Positions 1 to 9,723 are shown, counted from the first letter of the stretch. The stretch is 64,000 nt of DNA from Sulfitobacter sp. EhC04 (GCF_001650875.1 NZ_LXYI01000011.1:1-64000); one strand, 5' to 3'. The notes: generated by a model from the letters alone, not told the origin. Program-made: numbers and translations.

Positions 1-1176
1 GTTCTGCCCCTGATAATGACAACTCTTCCTGCACAGGCTCAGATCATTGATATCGATCTTGACCTGGGTGACCTTCTGGGGGTGGGGCTTTGTATCGGGG
101 GCGGGTGCGATGACGACTTTGAATCACCTGATGACGAATTGACCCTGGCAGGTACAGATCTCAGTATTCTGTTCAACGATACTTCGGTTTCGCCTGCACC
201 ACTGAATGACTGGCGCATCAAGATCAATGACAACGATCCGACAGGCGAAAGCTATTTTGGCATCACCGATGTGACGGGGGGGCAACAACCCTTCCGCATC
301 ATGGGCGGTGCGCCGGGCAACGGTTTTATCCTTGATGCAACCGGCCACGTCGGCCTGGGCACACAGTTCCCGATGCGGGACCTGCACCTGACGGCCACGG
401 ACAGCCCCGGTATCCGCCTTGAGCAAACCAGCGGCGGGCCGGGTGCTCAGATCTGGGATGTGGTTGCCAATGAAGACAACTTCTTGATTGTGGATGTGAC
501 CCACACCAAGATTCCCTATGTGATTGAGGCAGATGCACCGAACGACAGCCTGATCATCACGGAAACCGGCAGGGTTGGTTTCGGTGTCGCGGCACCGGAA
601 GAGCAACTTCATATTCGCTCGAACGCGCCCGACACGGACGCCTTTGCCCTGTTCGATGCCAACGGCAGCGGGTCCGACGCGGCCTTCCGGTTGCGCCAGA
701 ACGGTCTGATCCCGACAACCTGGGAATTCCGCAACCAGCAGGACTCGGGCCGCCTTAACGTTGGCATCGCGGGCGGGAACACACCGTTCAAGATCGACGA
801 CCAGGCCGACAACAACCTGCTGCGTCTTGGTGCAAACGGGCAAACCGATGTGGTCAGGATCACCGGGCGTCTGATGGTCAATGATGTATCCCTTTCCGTG
901 CCGGACTATGTGTTCAAGGACGACTACGTCCTGCGCCCCCTGACAGAGGTGAAAGCGTTCATTGATCAGAACAGTCACCTGCCTGAAGTACCTTCCGAAA
1001 AGGACATCGCAGACGGCGGCGTGGATCTGACGGGCATGCAGATGGCCCTGCTGAAAAAGGTCGAGGAACTGACCCTCTACACCCTGCAACAGGAAGACGC
1101 GATCACGGCCCAGAAGGAAGAGAACAGCGAACTGCGTGATCGTCTGGCTCGGGTCGAGGCGCTGTTGACCGAATGA
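1..1176 (+). CDS. Secreted fibre-like paralogue A (5' end cut by window edge)
   Basis: The frame is open from base 1. The residues before the first Met (VLPLI) together with MTTLPAQAQ look like the end of a signal peptide cleaved at AQA, so the true start lies left of the window. The mature part shows the array hallmarks: a CIGGGC motif, an NDWRIKIND block, two GxxGxGxxxP..LHI beta-repeat motifs (the second is GRVGFGVAAPEEQLHI), and the shared C-terminal module from LFDANGSGSD to KKVEELTLYTLQQE, followed by a short coiled coil. It is the first visible member of eight tandem paralogues. The HLPxxPS..LLKKVEELTLY ending recurs in predicted tail-fibre-like secreted proteins of many bacteria. A surface or extracellular fibre is inferred, not shown. 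Confidence 0.8.
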   Translation, partial: VLPLIMTTLPAQAQIIDIDLDLGDLLGVGLCIGGGCDDDFESPDDELTLAGTDLSILFNDTSVSPAPLNDWRIKINDNDPTGESYFGITDVTGGQQPFRIMGGAPGNGFILDATGHVGLGTQFPMRDLHLTATDSPGIRLEQTSGGPGAQIWDVVANEDNFLIVDVTHTKIPYVIEADAPNDSLIITETGRVGFGVAAPEEQLHIRSNAPDTDAFALFDANGSGSDAAFRLRQNGLIPTTWEFRNQQDSGRLNVGIAGGNTPFKIDDQADNNLLRLGANGQTDVVRITGRLMVNDVSLSVPDYVFKDDYVLRPLTEVKAFIDQNSHLPEVPSEKDIADGGVDLTGMQMALLKKVEELTLYTLQQEDAITAQKEENSELRDRLARVEALLTE

Positions 1177-1295
1177 CGGAAGGCGGCTGACAGCCAGCCC
1201 GGTTCCGATCAGGGACCAACGCGGCATCCATTTGAATTTCGGCCTATGATCTGAGGCCAGAAATGAAAATGGGTGCCGCTTTTTTCCGTTTGTGA

Positions 1296-1472
1296 ACGGC
1301 GGCTGAGATTGCCGCCACGGGGGGCGATATGACCCGGATGCAGATGCTCCACCTGAAAAAGATTGAGGAGCTGACGCTTTATACGCTTGAACAAGAGGAC
1401 CGCATTTCAACCCAAGACGCGCGCATTGCGATGCAAGAGGACCGTATCGCCCGGTTGGAAGCGGCGCAGTAG
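1296..1472 (+). pseudogene. C-terminal remnant of a fibre-like paralogue
   Basis: The reading frame opens just after an in-frame TGA (1293-1295) and ends at TAG 1470-1472. It encodes a piece beginning EIAATGGDMTRMQ, then LKKIEELTLYTLEQED and a coiled-coil tail ending ARLEAAQ. It aligns directly with the last ~58 residues of the neighbouring paralogues (EIKANGVDMTAMQ..LKKVEELTLYTLEQE). No signal peptide or N-terminal module precedes it. An ATG at 1329 could in principle start a 47-residue peptide, but no ribosome-binding site is evident. It is best read as the stump left by a deletion or unequal crossover within the array. Confidence 0.75.
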
Positions 1473-1617
1473 ACGCGCCATAGGATTTGACAGGACCTGA
1501 CCTTGCGCTGTTAACTTGCGCTGCCCGCCTTCTGGGGGAGGCGGTATTTGAGCGAAGCCATTTTGCGCCAGCACCCCGGCCGTTGTCGGCGCTAATTTTA
1601 TTTGGGGAAGCTGTCCC

Positions 1618-2862
1618 ATGTTGATCCGACTTATTATCATTGTCGCATTGTCGCTGACCTCCGCACTGACCGCTTCGGCGCAGGCCACCTTCAGCGAAGG
1701 TGTCCGTATCGGCGACGGAAACATACAAGAAGCAGACCTCACGGTTGCGGGAAGTGCCAGCATCGGCAACCTTTGTCTGGGGCTGAGATGCGGCGAGGAC
1801 GAGCCCACCAGCAATACCACGCCTCTCATCATCGACACGCCGAAGCAGGCCTGGATTGATCTGATCAATCAGTCGTTTGCGGGGACTGGGCAATACCCCG
1901 GCCGCGATTGGCGGATCAGGCCGAACGACGATTACAATGGCGGGATCGAACGCTTTTCGATCGAGGATCTGGATGCGGCCACCATCCCCTTCAGCATCGA
2001 AGGCGGCGCGCCCGAGAACGCGCTTTGGGTCGACAATGGCGGCGGCATCGGGCTGGGCACCATGTTTCCCCAGGACCGGCTGCATGCCTCCGGGGCCATC
2101 GGCCCCGGCTTTCGGATGGAACAGACCGGCAATGGGCTTTTGCCGCCACAGGCCTGGCGAATCGTCGGGCAGACCGCCTTCAGCGTCCACGATCTGACCG
2201 CCGGGACCACCCCTTTCCGCATTGACCGGACCGCGCCCACCGGGTCTTTCCATCTGGACGAAACCGGATTTGTCGGCCTTGGCACCACCGCGCCCGAGGA
2301 ATTGTTGCATATCCGGACGACGGCTCCGGATACTGATGCTTTCGCGCTGTTCGATGCGGCCGGTTCCGGTTCGGACGCCGCGTTTCGGCTGCGGCAAACG
2401 ACCACGAACGCCACCTGGGAGTTCCGCAATCAGGCGGATTCAGGCCGTTTGAACGTCGGGCTTGCCGGCGGCAATACGCCGCTGAAGATCGACAATGCAG
2501 CGAACAACAACCTGCTGAAACTGGGCATCAACTCCGCCCCAGACGCTGTTGTGGTGACGGGCCGTCTTGTGGTCAACAACACCACGCTGAACGTGCCTGA
2601 CTATGTCTTTGCCGAGGATTTCGCCCTGCGCTCACTCGCCGAGGTGCGCGCATTCATTGATGAAAACAGCCACCTGCCGGATGTCCCCTCAGAAGCCGAG
2701 ATCAAGGCCAATGGTGTGGACATGACAGCGATGCAGATGACGCTGCTCAAGAAGATCGAGGAGTTGACGCTCTATACGCTTGAATTGGAAGCGCGGGACA
2801 CGGCCAAGACAACCCAGATCGCCGAGTTGATCACTAGGCTGGAAAGGCTGGAGGCACGGTGA
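1618..2862 (+). CDS. Secreted fibre-like paralogue B
   Basis: 414 residues. The hydrophobic N-terminus (MLIRLIIIVALSL...) is a signal peptide with likely cleavage at ASA near residue 21, and GGGGAAG lies upstream of the ATG. A CLGLRC motif (C53, C58) follows, then RDWRIRPND and two beta-repeat motifs (GGIGLGTMFPQDRLHA and GFVGLGTTAPEELLHI). The shared C-terminal module starts near residue 227 and ends with KKIEELTLYTLELE plus a short coiled coil. Only 29 bp separate it from the next paralogue, so B and C may share a transcript. Export through Sec is supported by the leader; the function is unknown. Confidence 0.82.
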   Translation: MLIRLIIIVALSLTSALTASAQATFSEGVRIGDGNIQEADLTVAGSASIGNLCLGLRCGEDEPTSNTTPLIIDTPKQAWIDLINQSFAGTGQYPGRDWRIRPNDDYNGGIERFSIEDLDAATIPFSIEGGAPENALWVDNGGGIGLGTMFPQDRLHASGAIGPGFRMEQTGNGLLPPQAWRIVGQTAFSVHDLTAGTTPFRIDRTAPTGSFHLDETGFVGLGTTAPEELLHIRTTAPDTDAFALFDAAGSGSDAAFRLRQTTTNATWEFRNQADSGRLNVGLAGGNTPLKIDNAANNNLLKLGINSAPDAVVVTGRLVVNNTTLNVPDYVFAEDFALRSLAEVRAFIDENSHLPDVPSEAEIKANGVDMTAMQMTLLKKIEELTLYTLELEARDTAKTTQIAELITRLERLEAR

Positions 2863-2891
2863 TCTTTTGTAACCTTCGCGAGGAAACTCTC

Positions 2892-4097
2892 ATGAAAAAC
2901 TTGTCTCAATACAGAATAATGGCGCTTGGACTTGTCGCATCTGTCATTGGCGCGCCGCTGGCCGCCGACGTTCTGAGCACCACCAGCCCCACGATCCGCA
3001 ACAACCTCTGCGTGGGCGGCAGTTGCCTGAATGACGAAAGTTTCAGCGGCGATTTCAACCAGATCGTCGTCAAAGCCTCCAATACCCGCCTCCTGTTCGA
3101 AGACGCCACGACACTCGCCAACTTCCCCTCTGACGACTGGGCGCTGCAGGCCAATGAACGGGTCATCAATGGGCGCAACCAGTTCATGCTCAAGAACGAC
3201 ACACTGGGCACCATCCCGGTGACGGTGCAGGCCGGGGCCGGGGAAAATGCGCTTTTCCTTGCCGATACGGGCAGGATCGGCATGGGCACCTCGATGCCGC
3301 AAACCGATCTGCACATCGTGGGCTCCGGCGCGACGGTCGGCTTGCGCATGCAAACCAGCGGTGCCAGCTCTCATACCTGGGCCATGCAATCGAACCAATT
3401 CAACTGGTTCATGACAAACGTAACCGACAACAATGTGCCGTTCGTGGTCCGTTCAGGCGCTGGCACCAACACCCTTGTTCTGGACGATAATAGCTTTGTC
3501 GGAATAGGAACGCCCGCACCCGAAGAACTGCTGCACATCCGTTCAAGTACACCCAATACCGATGCCTTTGCACTGTTTGATGCCACTGCCGCAGGCTCGG
3601 ACTCAGCCTTCCGCCTGCGGCAGAACGGGACCATCCCCTCCACATGGGAATTCCGCAACCAGCAATCATCGGGCCGCCTGAATGTCGGCATCGCGGGCGG
3701 CAACACGCCACTCAAGATCGACAATCTGGCGAACAACAATCTGATCCGGCTGGGGCGCAATGGCCTGCCGGGCGAGGTGAATATTACCGGTACGCTGGTT
3801 GTGAACAACACGCAGCTGAACGTGCCGGACTACGTTTTCGCAGATGATTACGCCCTGCGCCCGCTCGCCGAGGTGCGCGCATTCATTGATAAAAACAGCC
3901 ACCTGCCGGATGTGCCGTCGGAGGCCGAGATCAAGGCGAACGGTGTGGACATGACCGCCATGCAGATGACCCTGTTGAAAAAAGTCGAGGAATTGACGCT
4001 CTATACGCTGGAACTGGAACAGGCCCGCGCCGCGCAGCAGGCACAGATCGCCGAATTGCAGGGGTTGGTCCTTGGGTTGCGCCAGATGCAGGAATGA
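2892..4097 (+). CDS. Secreted fibre-like paralogue C
   Basis: 401 residues from the ATG at 2892, which has a well-placed AGGAAA upstream. An earlier in-frame start overlapping the end of paralogue B would add a non-leader extension and is rejected. Signal peptide with cleavage near PLAAD; CVGGSC motif; DDWALQANE block; GRIGMGTSMPQTDLHI and FVGIGTPAPEELLHI repeat motifs; then the shared C-terminal module. The middle (LHIVGSG...LRMQTSG...HTWAMQSN) matches paralogue E more closely than its immediate neighbours. The tail is a Gln/Ala-rich coiled coil ending GLRQMQE. A hairpin-plus-T-run terminator follows at 4111. Confidence 0.82.
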   Translation: MKNLSQYRIMALGLVASVIGAPLAADVLSTTSPTIRNNLCVGGSCLNDESFSGDFNQIVVKASNTRLLFEDATTLANFPSDDWALQANERVINGRNQFMLKNDTLGTIPVTVQAGAGENALFLADTGRIGMGTSMPQTDLHIVGSGATVGLRMQTSGASSHTWAMQSNQFNWFMTNVTDNNVPFVVRSGAGTNTLVLDDNSFVGIGTPAPEELLHIRSSTPNTDAFALFDATAAGSDSAFRLRQNGTIPSTWEFRNQQSSGRLNVGIAGGNTPLKIDNLANNNLIRLGRNGLPGEVNITGTLVVNNTQLNVPDYVFADDYALRPLAEVRAFIDKNSHLPDVPSEAEIKANGVDMTAMQMTLLKKVEELTLYTLELEQARAAQQAQIAELQGLVLGLRQMQE

Positions 4098-4110
4098 TCC
4101 GAAAGTGACC

Positions 4111-4139
4111 CGATACGGCCGCGCCGTTTCGGTTTTTTC
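4111..4139 (+). terminator. Rho-independent terminator after paralogue C
   Basis: Nine-base arms CGATACGGC and GCCGTTTCG pair with a single mismatch across a CGC loop. They are followed by a GG and a run of six T at 4133-4138. The hairpin begins about 14 bases after the stop codon, so paralogues C and D are probably separate transcription units. Confidence 0.7.
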
Positions 4140-4224
4140 TACCGCATCTGGGGGGATGCGGCGCTGCTTTTTTCACTTCATGTCGACCGCGCCCTCCCTT
4201 CGCGGCGGTATTCGGAGTAAGGTC

Positions 4225-5484
4225 ATGTTTTCAAATAAATATCTCTTTGCGACCATAATTTGTGCTCTTTCGGGGCTGCCGGCGCTGGCACAGAACACCC
4301 ATGCCGGTGGCATCACCATATACGACAGCAACACCTCGAATGCCGATCTCTACGTAGAGGGGCCATCGGTTCTGGATGACAGCGCCTGCATAGGAAATTC
4401 CTGCGCTCTGACCGAGACATTTGACCTCGATACCTTGCTCAAATTGAACGGTCCTGTCACCGGCATCGAGTTTCGGGACAGTTCGCAGGTCTCGATCTAT
4501 CCCGCCACGGACTGGCGGCTTTTTGTCAATGACCGCGATACTTTGGCAAACGGCGGTCTGAACCGTTTTTCGATCGAGGATCTGTCGGCTGGCACGACAC
4601 CTTGGACCATCGAGGCGAATGCGCCCGACAATGCCTTCTGGATGACCAGGTTTGGGACCATTGGCATGGGGACCACGGTGCCAAATGCGTATCTGCATAT
4701 CGTAGGGAACCTTTATACCCCGAGCGTTCGGATGGATACGACCGGCGCCGGGGCGCAAAGTTGGGAAATCATCGGGGACAGCACGTTCAGCATCCGTGAC
4801 AATACCAACACCCTGACGCCCTTTCAGATCAACAGCGCCGCGCCGACCAACAGCTTTGTCATAGATGCAAGCGGCGAGGTCGGCATTGGGACCAACAAGC
4901 CGACCGAACTGCTGCACATCCGATCCAATGCCATCAACACCGATGCCTTTGCCCTCTTCGACGCGAATGGCGCAGGCTCGGATTCCGCCTTCCAGCTGCG
5001 TCAGAACGGCATCGTGCCCAGCACATGGGAATTCCGTAACCAGCAGGACTCGGGCCGCCTCAACGTCGGCTTGGCGGGGGGCAACACACCCTTCAAGATC
5101 GACAATGCGGCCAACAACAATCTTATGCGCCTTGGCCGCAACGGCAAACCGGGCGAGGTGAACATCACCGGCACACTGGTCGTGAACAACACCCAATTGA
5201 ACGTGCCGGATTATGTCTTTGCCGATGAATACGCCCTGCGCCCCTTGACCGAGGTGAAGGCATTCATCGACGAAAACTCTCACCTGCCAGACGTACCCTC
5301 CGAAGCAGACATCAAAGCCAACGGCTTGGACATGACCGCAATGCAGATGACCTTGCTGAAAAAGGTCGAGGAGTTGACGCTTTACACACTCGAACAGGAG
5401 GCGATCATTGCGTCCTACGAACGCCGGTTTGCCCGGCTTGAATCGATGATGGCGGCGCAAGTCGGCGACCGGCCCCTGGACTAA
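4225..5484 (+). CDS. Secreted fibre-like paralogue D
   Basis: 419 residues from the ATG at 4225, with GGAGTAAGG directly upstream. A longer in-frame version from 4072 would run through the terminator of the previous gene and lacks a leader, so it is rejected. Signal peptide MFSNKYLFATIICALSG.. cleaved at ALA; CIGNSC motif; TDWRLFVND; two GxxGxGT repeat motifs (GTIGMGTTVPNAYLHI, GEVGIGTNKPTELLHI); then the shared C-terminal module. That module is almost identical in DNA, including third codon positions, to those of paralogues F and H. The tail is coiled-coil-like and ends GDRPLD. Confidence 0.82.
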   Translation: MFSNKYLFATIICALSGLPALAQNTHAGGITIYDSNTSNADLYVEGPSVLDDSACIGNSCALTETFDLDTLLKLNGPVTGIEFRDSSQVSIYPATDWRLFVNDRDTLANGGLNRFSIEDLSAGTTPWTIEANAPDNAFWMTRFGTIGMGTTVPNAYLHIVGNLYTPSVRMDTTGAGAQSWEIIGDSTFSIRDNTNTLTPFQINSAAPTNSFVIDASGEVGIGTNKPTELLHIRSNAINTDAFALFDANGAGSDSAFQLRQNGIVPSTWEFRNQQDSGRLNVGLAGGNTPFKIDNAANNNLMRLGRNGKPGEVNITGTLVVNNTQLNVPDYVFADEYALRPLTEVKAFIDENSHLPDVPSEADIKANGLDMTAMQMTLLKKVEELTLYTLEQEAIIASYERRFARLESMMAAQVGDRPLD

Positions 5485-5543
5485 TTCTACGATACTTCAC
5501 CCTCGTTGCGGTTTTTGCCGTGCACTCATAAGGAAATTACCCC

Positions 5544-6833
5544 ATGCGCCCTTTTAACATTCCAATCGCGGCTGCCGTTTTTGCGATCAGCCTTGGTTCT
5601 ACGCCGCTGCTGGCTCAGGCCCTCAGTGGCAGCGACCTGACCCTGTCGGGCACCATCACCCAGAACGGAACAGGCGCAAACTTTTTCAACGGCTCTTATT
5701 CGGCGTTCAACGGCAGCGGCTGCTTTGGCAACAGCTGCACTGCCGGAGACTCCAATGGCTTTGGCAACCCGCCGCTGAAGCTCAAGTGGAGCGTGGCGGA
5801 CCTGCTGTTCGAGGACACCTCCACCATATCGTCTCTCGGCACCAACGACTGGCGCATCATGATCAATGACGGCGGCGTTTCAGCAGGGGGGCGCAACCGC
5901 TTTTCGATCCGCGACGACACCGCCGAGGTCATCCCGTTCACCGTCATGGCCGGGGCACCGGTAAACAGCCTCTGGATCGACAGCGATGGCGAAATCGGGC
6001 TGGGCACCTCATTGCCGCAGGCCGATCTGCATGTGGTGGGCAAAGGCATCACAACCAGCATGCGGATGCAATCGGTCGGTAGCTCGCCCCATACATGGGA
6101 GATGCAGAGCAACCTTTTCGAATGGTTGCTGCGCAACACGACTAACAGCCGCACGCCGTTCCTCGTCGGCACCGGGGCGGCCTCAAACACACTCGTTGTC
6201 AGCGATGACAGCCGGGTCGGGATCGGCACTTCCGCACCTCAGGAACTGTTGCATATCAGATCCATTGCATCAGACACCGATGCCTTTGCCCTGTTTGAAG
6301 CGGCCGGATCAGGGTCCGACTCCGCCTTCCGCCTGCGCCAGAACGGCACCACCCCCAGCACATGGGAATTCCGCAACCAGCAGGACTCGGGCCGCCTGAA
6401 TGTCGGTCTGGCCGGGGGCAACACGCCGTTCAAGATCGACAATGCGGCCAACAACAACCTTCTGCGGCTGGGGCGGAACGGTCAGCCGGGAGAGGTGAAC
6501 ATCACCGGCACGCTGGTCGTTAACAACACCACGATGAACGTGCCGGATTATGTCTTTGCCGATGACTACGCCCTGCGACCACTGGCCGAGGTGCAAGCCT
6601 TCATCGACACAAACAGCCACCTGCCCGATGTGCCCTCAGAAGCGGAAATTAAAGCCAATGGTGTCGACATGACCGCGATGCAGATGCTGCTGCTCAAGAA
6701 GGTCGAGGAGTTGACGCTCTATACGCTGGAACAGGAGGCGGTGATCGCGCAACTGCAGGATGCCAAGGCCGCGTCGGACGCTCGCATCGCCCGGCTCGAA
6801 GCCCTGATGGACGCTCGCACGCCAGAGCACTGA
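5544..6833 (+). CDS. Secreted fibre-like paralogue E
   Basis: 429 residues; the ATG is preceded by AAGGAAA. Signal peptide to LLAQA. The mature N-terminus (SGSDLTLSGTITQNG..) is a distinct subtype shared only with paralogue H. CFGNSC motif, LKLKWS...LLFEDTS, NDWRIMIND. The middle segment (LHVVGKG...HTWEMQSN) resembles paralogue C. The shared C-terminal module is nearly identical to that of F. The coiled-coil tail is the longest among the close copies (AKAASDARIARLEALMD). A GC-rich hairpin without a T-run (6834-6852) follows the stop. Confidence 0.82.
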   Translation: MRPFNIPIAAAVFAISLGSTPLLAQALSGSDLTLSGTITQNGTGANFFNGSYSAFNGSGCFGNSCTAGDSNGFGNPPLKLKWSVADLLFEDTSTISSLGTNDWRIMINDGGVSAGGRNRFSIRDDTAEVIPFTVMAGAPVNSLWIDSDGEIGLGTSLPQADLHVVGKGITTSMRMQSVGSSPHTWEMQSNLFEWLLRNTTNSRTPFLVGTGAASNTLVVSDDSRVGIGTSAPQELLHIRSIASDTDAFALFEAAGSGSDSAFRLRQNGTTPSTWEFRNQQDSGRLNVGLAGGNTPFKIDNAANNNLLRLGRNGQPGEVNITGTLVVNNTTMNVPDYVFADDYALRPLAEVQAFIDTNSHLPDVPSEAEIKANGVDMTAMQMLLLKKVEELTLYTLEQEAVIAQLQDAKAASDARIARLEALMDARTPEH

Positions 6834-6992
6834 ACCGGCCCCGCGGGCCGGTCTCGCGGGTTTACAGGCGCTGCAGGCATGTCTTAGCATATAGCCTCAC
6901 GCGCTCCGCTTTGCCGGGGCATCCTGTATTTCACCGGAAAGGCCAGTCCCGTTCAGCGGTATCGGCCACAATAGTGACCCAGTTGATTGGAC

Positions 6993-8234
6993 ATGCCCAT
7001 GACTTTTCCCCGCACCCGCCACCTTTCCCTTTTCACGCTGATCCCCGTCGCCCTGCTGGCCCTGCCGCTTGTCACGCTGACCGCGTCAGAGACACGCGCA
7101 CAAGCGCATGTCGATTCAGGCGACGCCACTGTGCGCAACCAGCTTTGTGTCGGTGGCGCCTGCCCCGACGATCCGACCGGAACCTTCATCAGCGGGTTGG
7201 CCGGTTCGGTCAGGATCCACGCCAACGTCACCCGTCTCGATTTTGACGACGCATCGACAGCATCCCTGGCTCCCAAGAATGACTGGGCGCTGATCGCGAA
7301 TGGCGACCCTTTTTCGATTGATGCCTTTTTCTCGATCGCCGATGTCACCGGGGGCACCACGCCGTTTCGTATCGACGCCGGGGCGCCGGAAAATGCGATT
7401 TACCTCGCGAGCAGCGGCCAGTTCGGCCTTGGCACGTCCTTACCTCAGGCCGATCTGCACGTGGTTTCCGAAGTCGATCCGTCCATCATGCTGCAACAGG
7501 CCGCTGGCGGAAAACCCCCTCAGCGCTGGCGGATCCGGGGGAATGAATTCGGCCTGTCCTTGGGGGATGTCGATGCATCCACGACCCCGTTTTTTGTGGC
7601 CACCAATGCCCCGACGTCTGCATTTCATGTCAATGCCGCCGGGGCTGTCGGCCTCGGCACCAATGCCCCGCAGGAACTGCTGCACATCCGCTCCAATGCC
7701 ACCAACACCGACGCCTTTGCGCTGTTCGACGCGAATGGCGCAGGCTCGGATTCCGCCTTCCGCCTGCGCCAGAACGGCATCACCCCCAGCACATGGGAAT
7801 TCCGAAACCAGCAGGACTCGGGCCGCCTCAACGTCGGCTTGGCGGGGGGCAACACGCCGTTCAAGATCGACAATGCGGCCAACAACAACCTTCTGCGGCT
7901 GGGGCGGAACGGTCAGCCGGGCGAGGTGAACATCACCGGCACACTGGTTGTGAACAACACGCAGTTGAACGTGCCGGACTATGTGTTTTCCGACGATTAC
8001 GCCCTGCGGTCGCTGGCTGAGGTACAGGCGTTTATCGACGAGAACTCCCACCTCCCTGATGTCCCCTCAGAGGCGGAGATCAAGGCGAACGGCGTCGACA
8101 TGACAGCGATGCAGATGACCTTGCTCAAGAAGGTGGAAGAACTGACGCTCTATACCCTTGAGCAGGAAGCCAAGCTGGCGCGGATGGCAGAGTTGGAAGC
8201 CAAGATTGCCCGGCTCGAAGCGCTTCTGGATTGA
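6993..8234 (+). CDS. Secreted fibre-like paralogue F
   Basis: 413 residues from the ATG at 6993; a second ATG at 6999 is equally possible and an upstream TTG is unlikely. No strong ribosome-binding site is visible. The leader is long (MPMTFPRTRHLSLFTLIPVA...) with cleavage near TRAQA. CVGGAC motif, NDWALIANG, FSIADVTGGTTPFRI, GQFGLGTSLPQADLHV and GAVGLGTNAPQELLHI, then the shared C-terminal module ending KKVEELTLYTLEQE and a short coiled coil. The C-terminal half matches D and E at nucleotide level, while the N-terminal half is much more divergent. Confidence 0.82.
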   Translation: MPMTFPRTRHLSLFTLIPVALLALPLVTLTASETRAQAHVDSGDATVRNQLCVGGACPDDPTGTFISGLAGSVRIHANVTRLDFDDASTASLAPKNDWALIANGDPFSIDAFFSIADVTGGTTPFRIDAGAPENAIYLASSGQFGLGTSLPQADLHVVSEVDPSIMLQQAAGGKPPQRWRIRGNEFGLSLGDVDASTTPFFVATNAPTSAFHVNAAGAVGLGTNAPQELLHIRSNATNTDAFALFDANGAGSDSAFRLRQNGITPSTWEFRNQQDSGRLNVGLAGGNTPFKIDNAANNNLLRLGRNGQPGEVNITGTLVVNNTQLNVPDYVFSDDYALRSLAEVQAFIDENSHLPDVPSEAEIKANGVDMTAMQMTLLKKVEELTLYTLEQEAKLARMAELEAKIARLEALLD

Positions 8235-8358
8235 CCCTGAAAAGCCACGCCTGGAGCACAGTCGGTCGGATCGCGTCGACCAGCTTCTCCTTGCTGACGG
8301 GCGTTGACGCCCTGCCATCAGAACAAACATAAGTATTTCAAAAGCTTAAAAGGGTATT

Positions 8359-8386
8359 TTGAGAATGTGTCAAAATAGTGTATGGT
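8359..8386 (+). promoter_or_regulatory. Candidate promoter of paralogue G
   Basis: The gap before paralogue G is conspicuously A/T-rich compared with the rest of the array. TTGAGA at 8359-8364 and TATGGT at 8381-8386 are spaced by 16 bases and could be a -35/-10 pair. The assignment is by eye only. Confidence 0.3.
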
Positions 8387-8470
8387 GCCGAAATATAAAC
8401 GAGTCTGCATCTGAGCAGTTACTGCTGAGTTTTTGAACAACCAATTGATCCGATGAAATCAGGAAATCCC

Positions 8471-9682
8471 ATGAAAAAGACAACATTCACACTGCGCGCA
8501 ACCTTTTTTGCGGCAACCAGCCTTGCCGGATTGGCAGCCATTCCCGCAACCGCCCAGGACCTCGTGGTGGATGGCAGCCTTTGCGTCGGCTTTGATTGCC
8601 CAGCAAACCCCAGCTTCGGATCTGACACAATTCGCCTGCAGGAAAACAACCTGCGCATCCATTTCGATGACACGTCAACCGCCGGCAGCTTTCCATCGAA
8701 CGACTGGGCAATCCAGGCCAATGATCAGGCCAATGGTGGTGCCAGCTATCTGGCCATCGTTGACCGCACTGCCGGGCGGACAGTGTTCAGCGTCGCAGCC
8801 AATGCGCGCTCAAACGCACTGGTTGTCGACAGTCAGGGCGACGTTGGCATCGGGACGGCGAACGCCACTACCACGATACACGCCGTTGATGGTGACACGC
8901 CGACGCTGCGGTTGGCACAAGACACGTCATCCGGTTTTGCGGCGCAGACCTGGGATCTGGCCGGTAATGAAACCAGTTTCTTTATTCGGGACTCGTCAAA
9001 CGGATCGACGTTGCCTTTCCGCATTCGTCCGGGCGCAGCCTCAAATTCACTGGTCATTGATACAGACAATGATGTCGGGATCGGCACGCTTACCTCGGAA
9101 GCCTCTTTGCACGTCAAGCGTACCGGTTCAAATGAAGCGACTGTGCTGATTGAGTCGGTCACTGGCGATTCATCCTTTGTGATCGAGCAAGCAGGCACGA
9201 CATCTGCGGCTTGGGAGTTCCGCAATCAGGCGGACTCGGGCCGGCTGAACGTTGGTCTGGTCGGCGGGAACACACCGCTCAAGATCGACAATGGGGCGGA
9301 CAACAACCTGCTGAAACTCGGCACAAATGCAAATTCCAGCGCTGTGGTCGTCACCGGCGAATTGCTGGTTAACAACATCACAATGAACGTGCCCGATTAC
9401 GTGTTCGAGCCGGGCTATGCACTGCCCAGCCTGCACGAGGTCGAAGCCTTCATTCATCAAAATGGCCACCTGCCCGGCGTGCCTTCGGCCAAGAAAGTCG
9501 CAAGCGATGGCGCGCTCAACATGACCGAAATGCAAATGGCGCAGCTTGAAAAGATCGAAGAACTGACACTGCATTCCATTGCTCAGCAAAAGACGATCGA
9601 AGCACAGGAAACCGCGCTGACCGCGCAGCAAGACCGGATATCCCGGCTTGAGGCTGTGGTCCAGTCGATTGCCGATCAATAG
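8471..9682 (+). CDS. Secreted fibre-like paralogue G (most divergent member)
   Basis: 403 residues from the ATG at 8471, preceded by AGGAAA; an in-frame ATG 18 bases upstream has no such site. Signal peptide MKKTTFTLRATFFAATS.. cleaved at ATAQ. CVGFDC motif, NDWAIQAND, repeat motif GDVGIGTANATTTIHA. The segment VDGDTPTLRL...QTWDLAGNETSFFIRD is shared only with paralogue H. The C-terminal module keeps the fold motifs (EFRNQADSGRLNVGL, NVPDYVFEPGY, HLPGVPS, KIEELTLHSI) but departs from the near-identical sequence of the others. It may have escaped gene conversion. An intrinsic terminator follows. Confidence 0.8.
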   Translation: MKKTTFTLRATFFAATSLAGLAAIPATAQDLVVDGSLCVGFDCPANPSFGSDTIRLQENNLRIHFDDTSTAGSFPSNDWAIQANDQANGGASYLAIVDRTAGRTVFSVAANARSNALVVDSQGDVGIGTANATTTIHAVDGDTPTLRLAQDTSSGFAAQTWDLAGNETSFFIRDSSNGSTLPFRIRPGAASNSLVIDTDNDVGIGTLTSEASLHVKRTGSNEATVLIESVTGDSSFVIEQAGTTSAAWEFRNQADSGRLNVGLVGGNTPLKIDNGADNNLLKLGTNANSSAVVVTGELLVNNITMNVPDYVFEPGYALPSLHEVEAFIHQNGHLPGVPSAKKVASDGALNMTEMQMAQLEKIEELTLHSIAQQKTIEAQETALTAQQDRISRLEAVVQSIADQ

Positions 9683-9723
9683 ATCAATGCGCCGCTATAG
9701 TGGCGACAAAACCTGACCTGACA

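Noticed and set aside
124..2397. Very long antisense open frame (757 codons) across the first two fibre genes
   Set aside because: It is the mirror of GC-rich coding DNA on the other strand: no ribosome-binding site, no motif, and it spans two clear genes and the remnant between them.
4072..4224. N-terminal extension of fibre paralogue D
   Set aside because: It would run through the terminator of paralogue C and bury the signal peptide. The ATG at 4225 has a good ribosome-binding site.
6834..6852. Hairpin ACCGGCC/GGCCGGT after paralogue E as a terminator
   Set aside because: The stem is perfect but no T-run follows, so it is mentioned only with the gene and not called.
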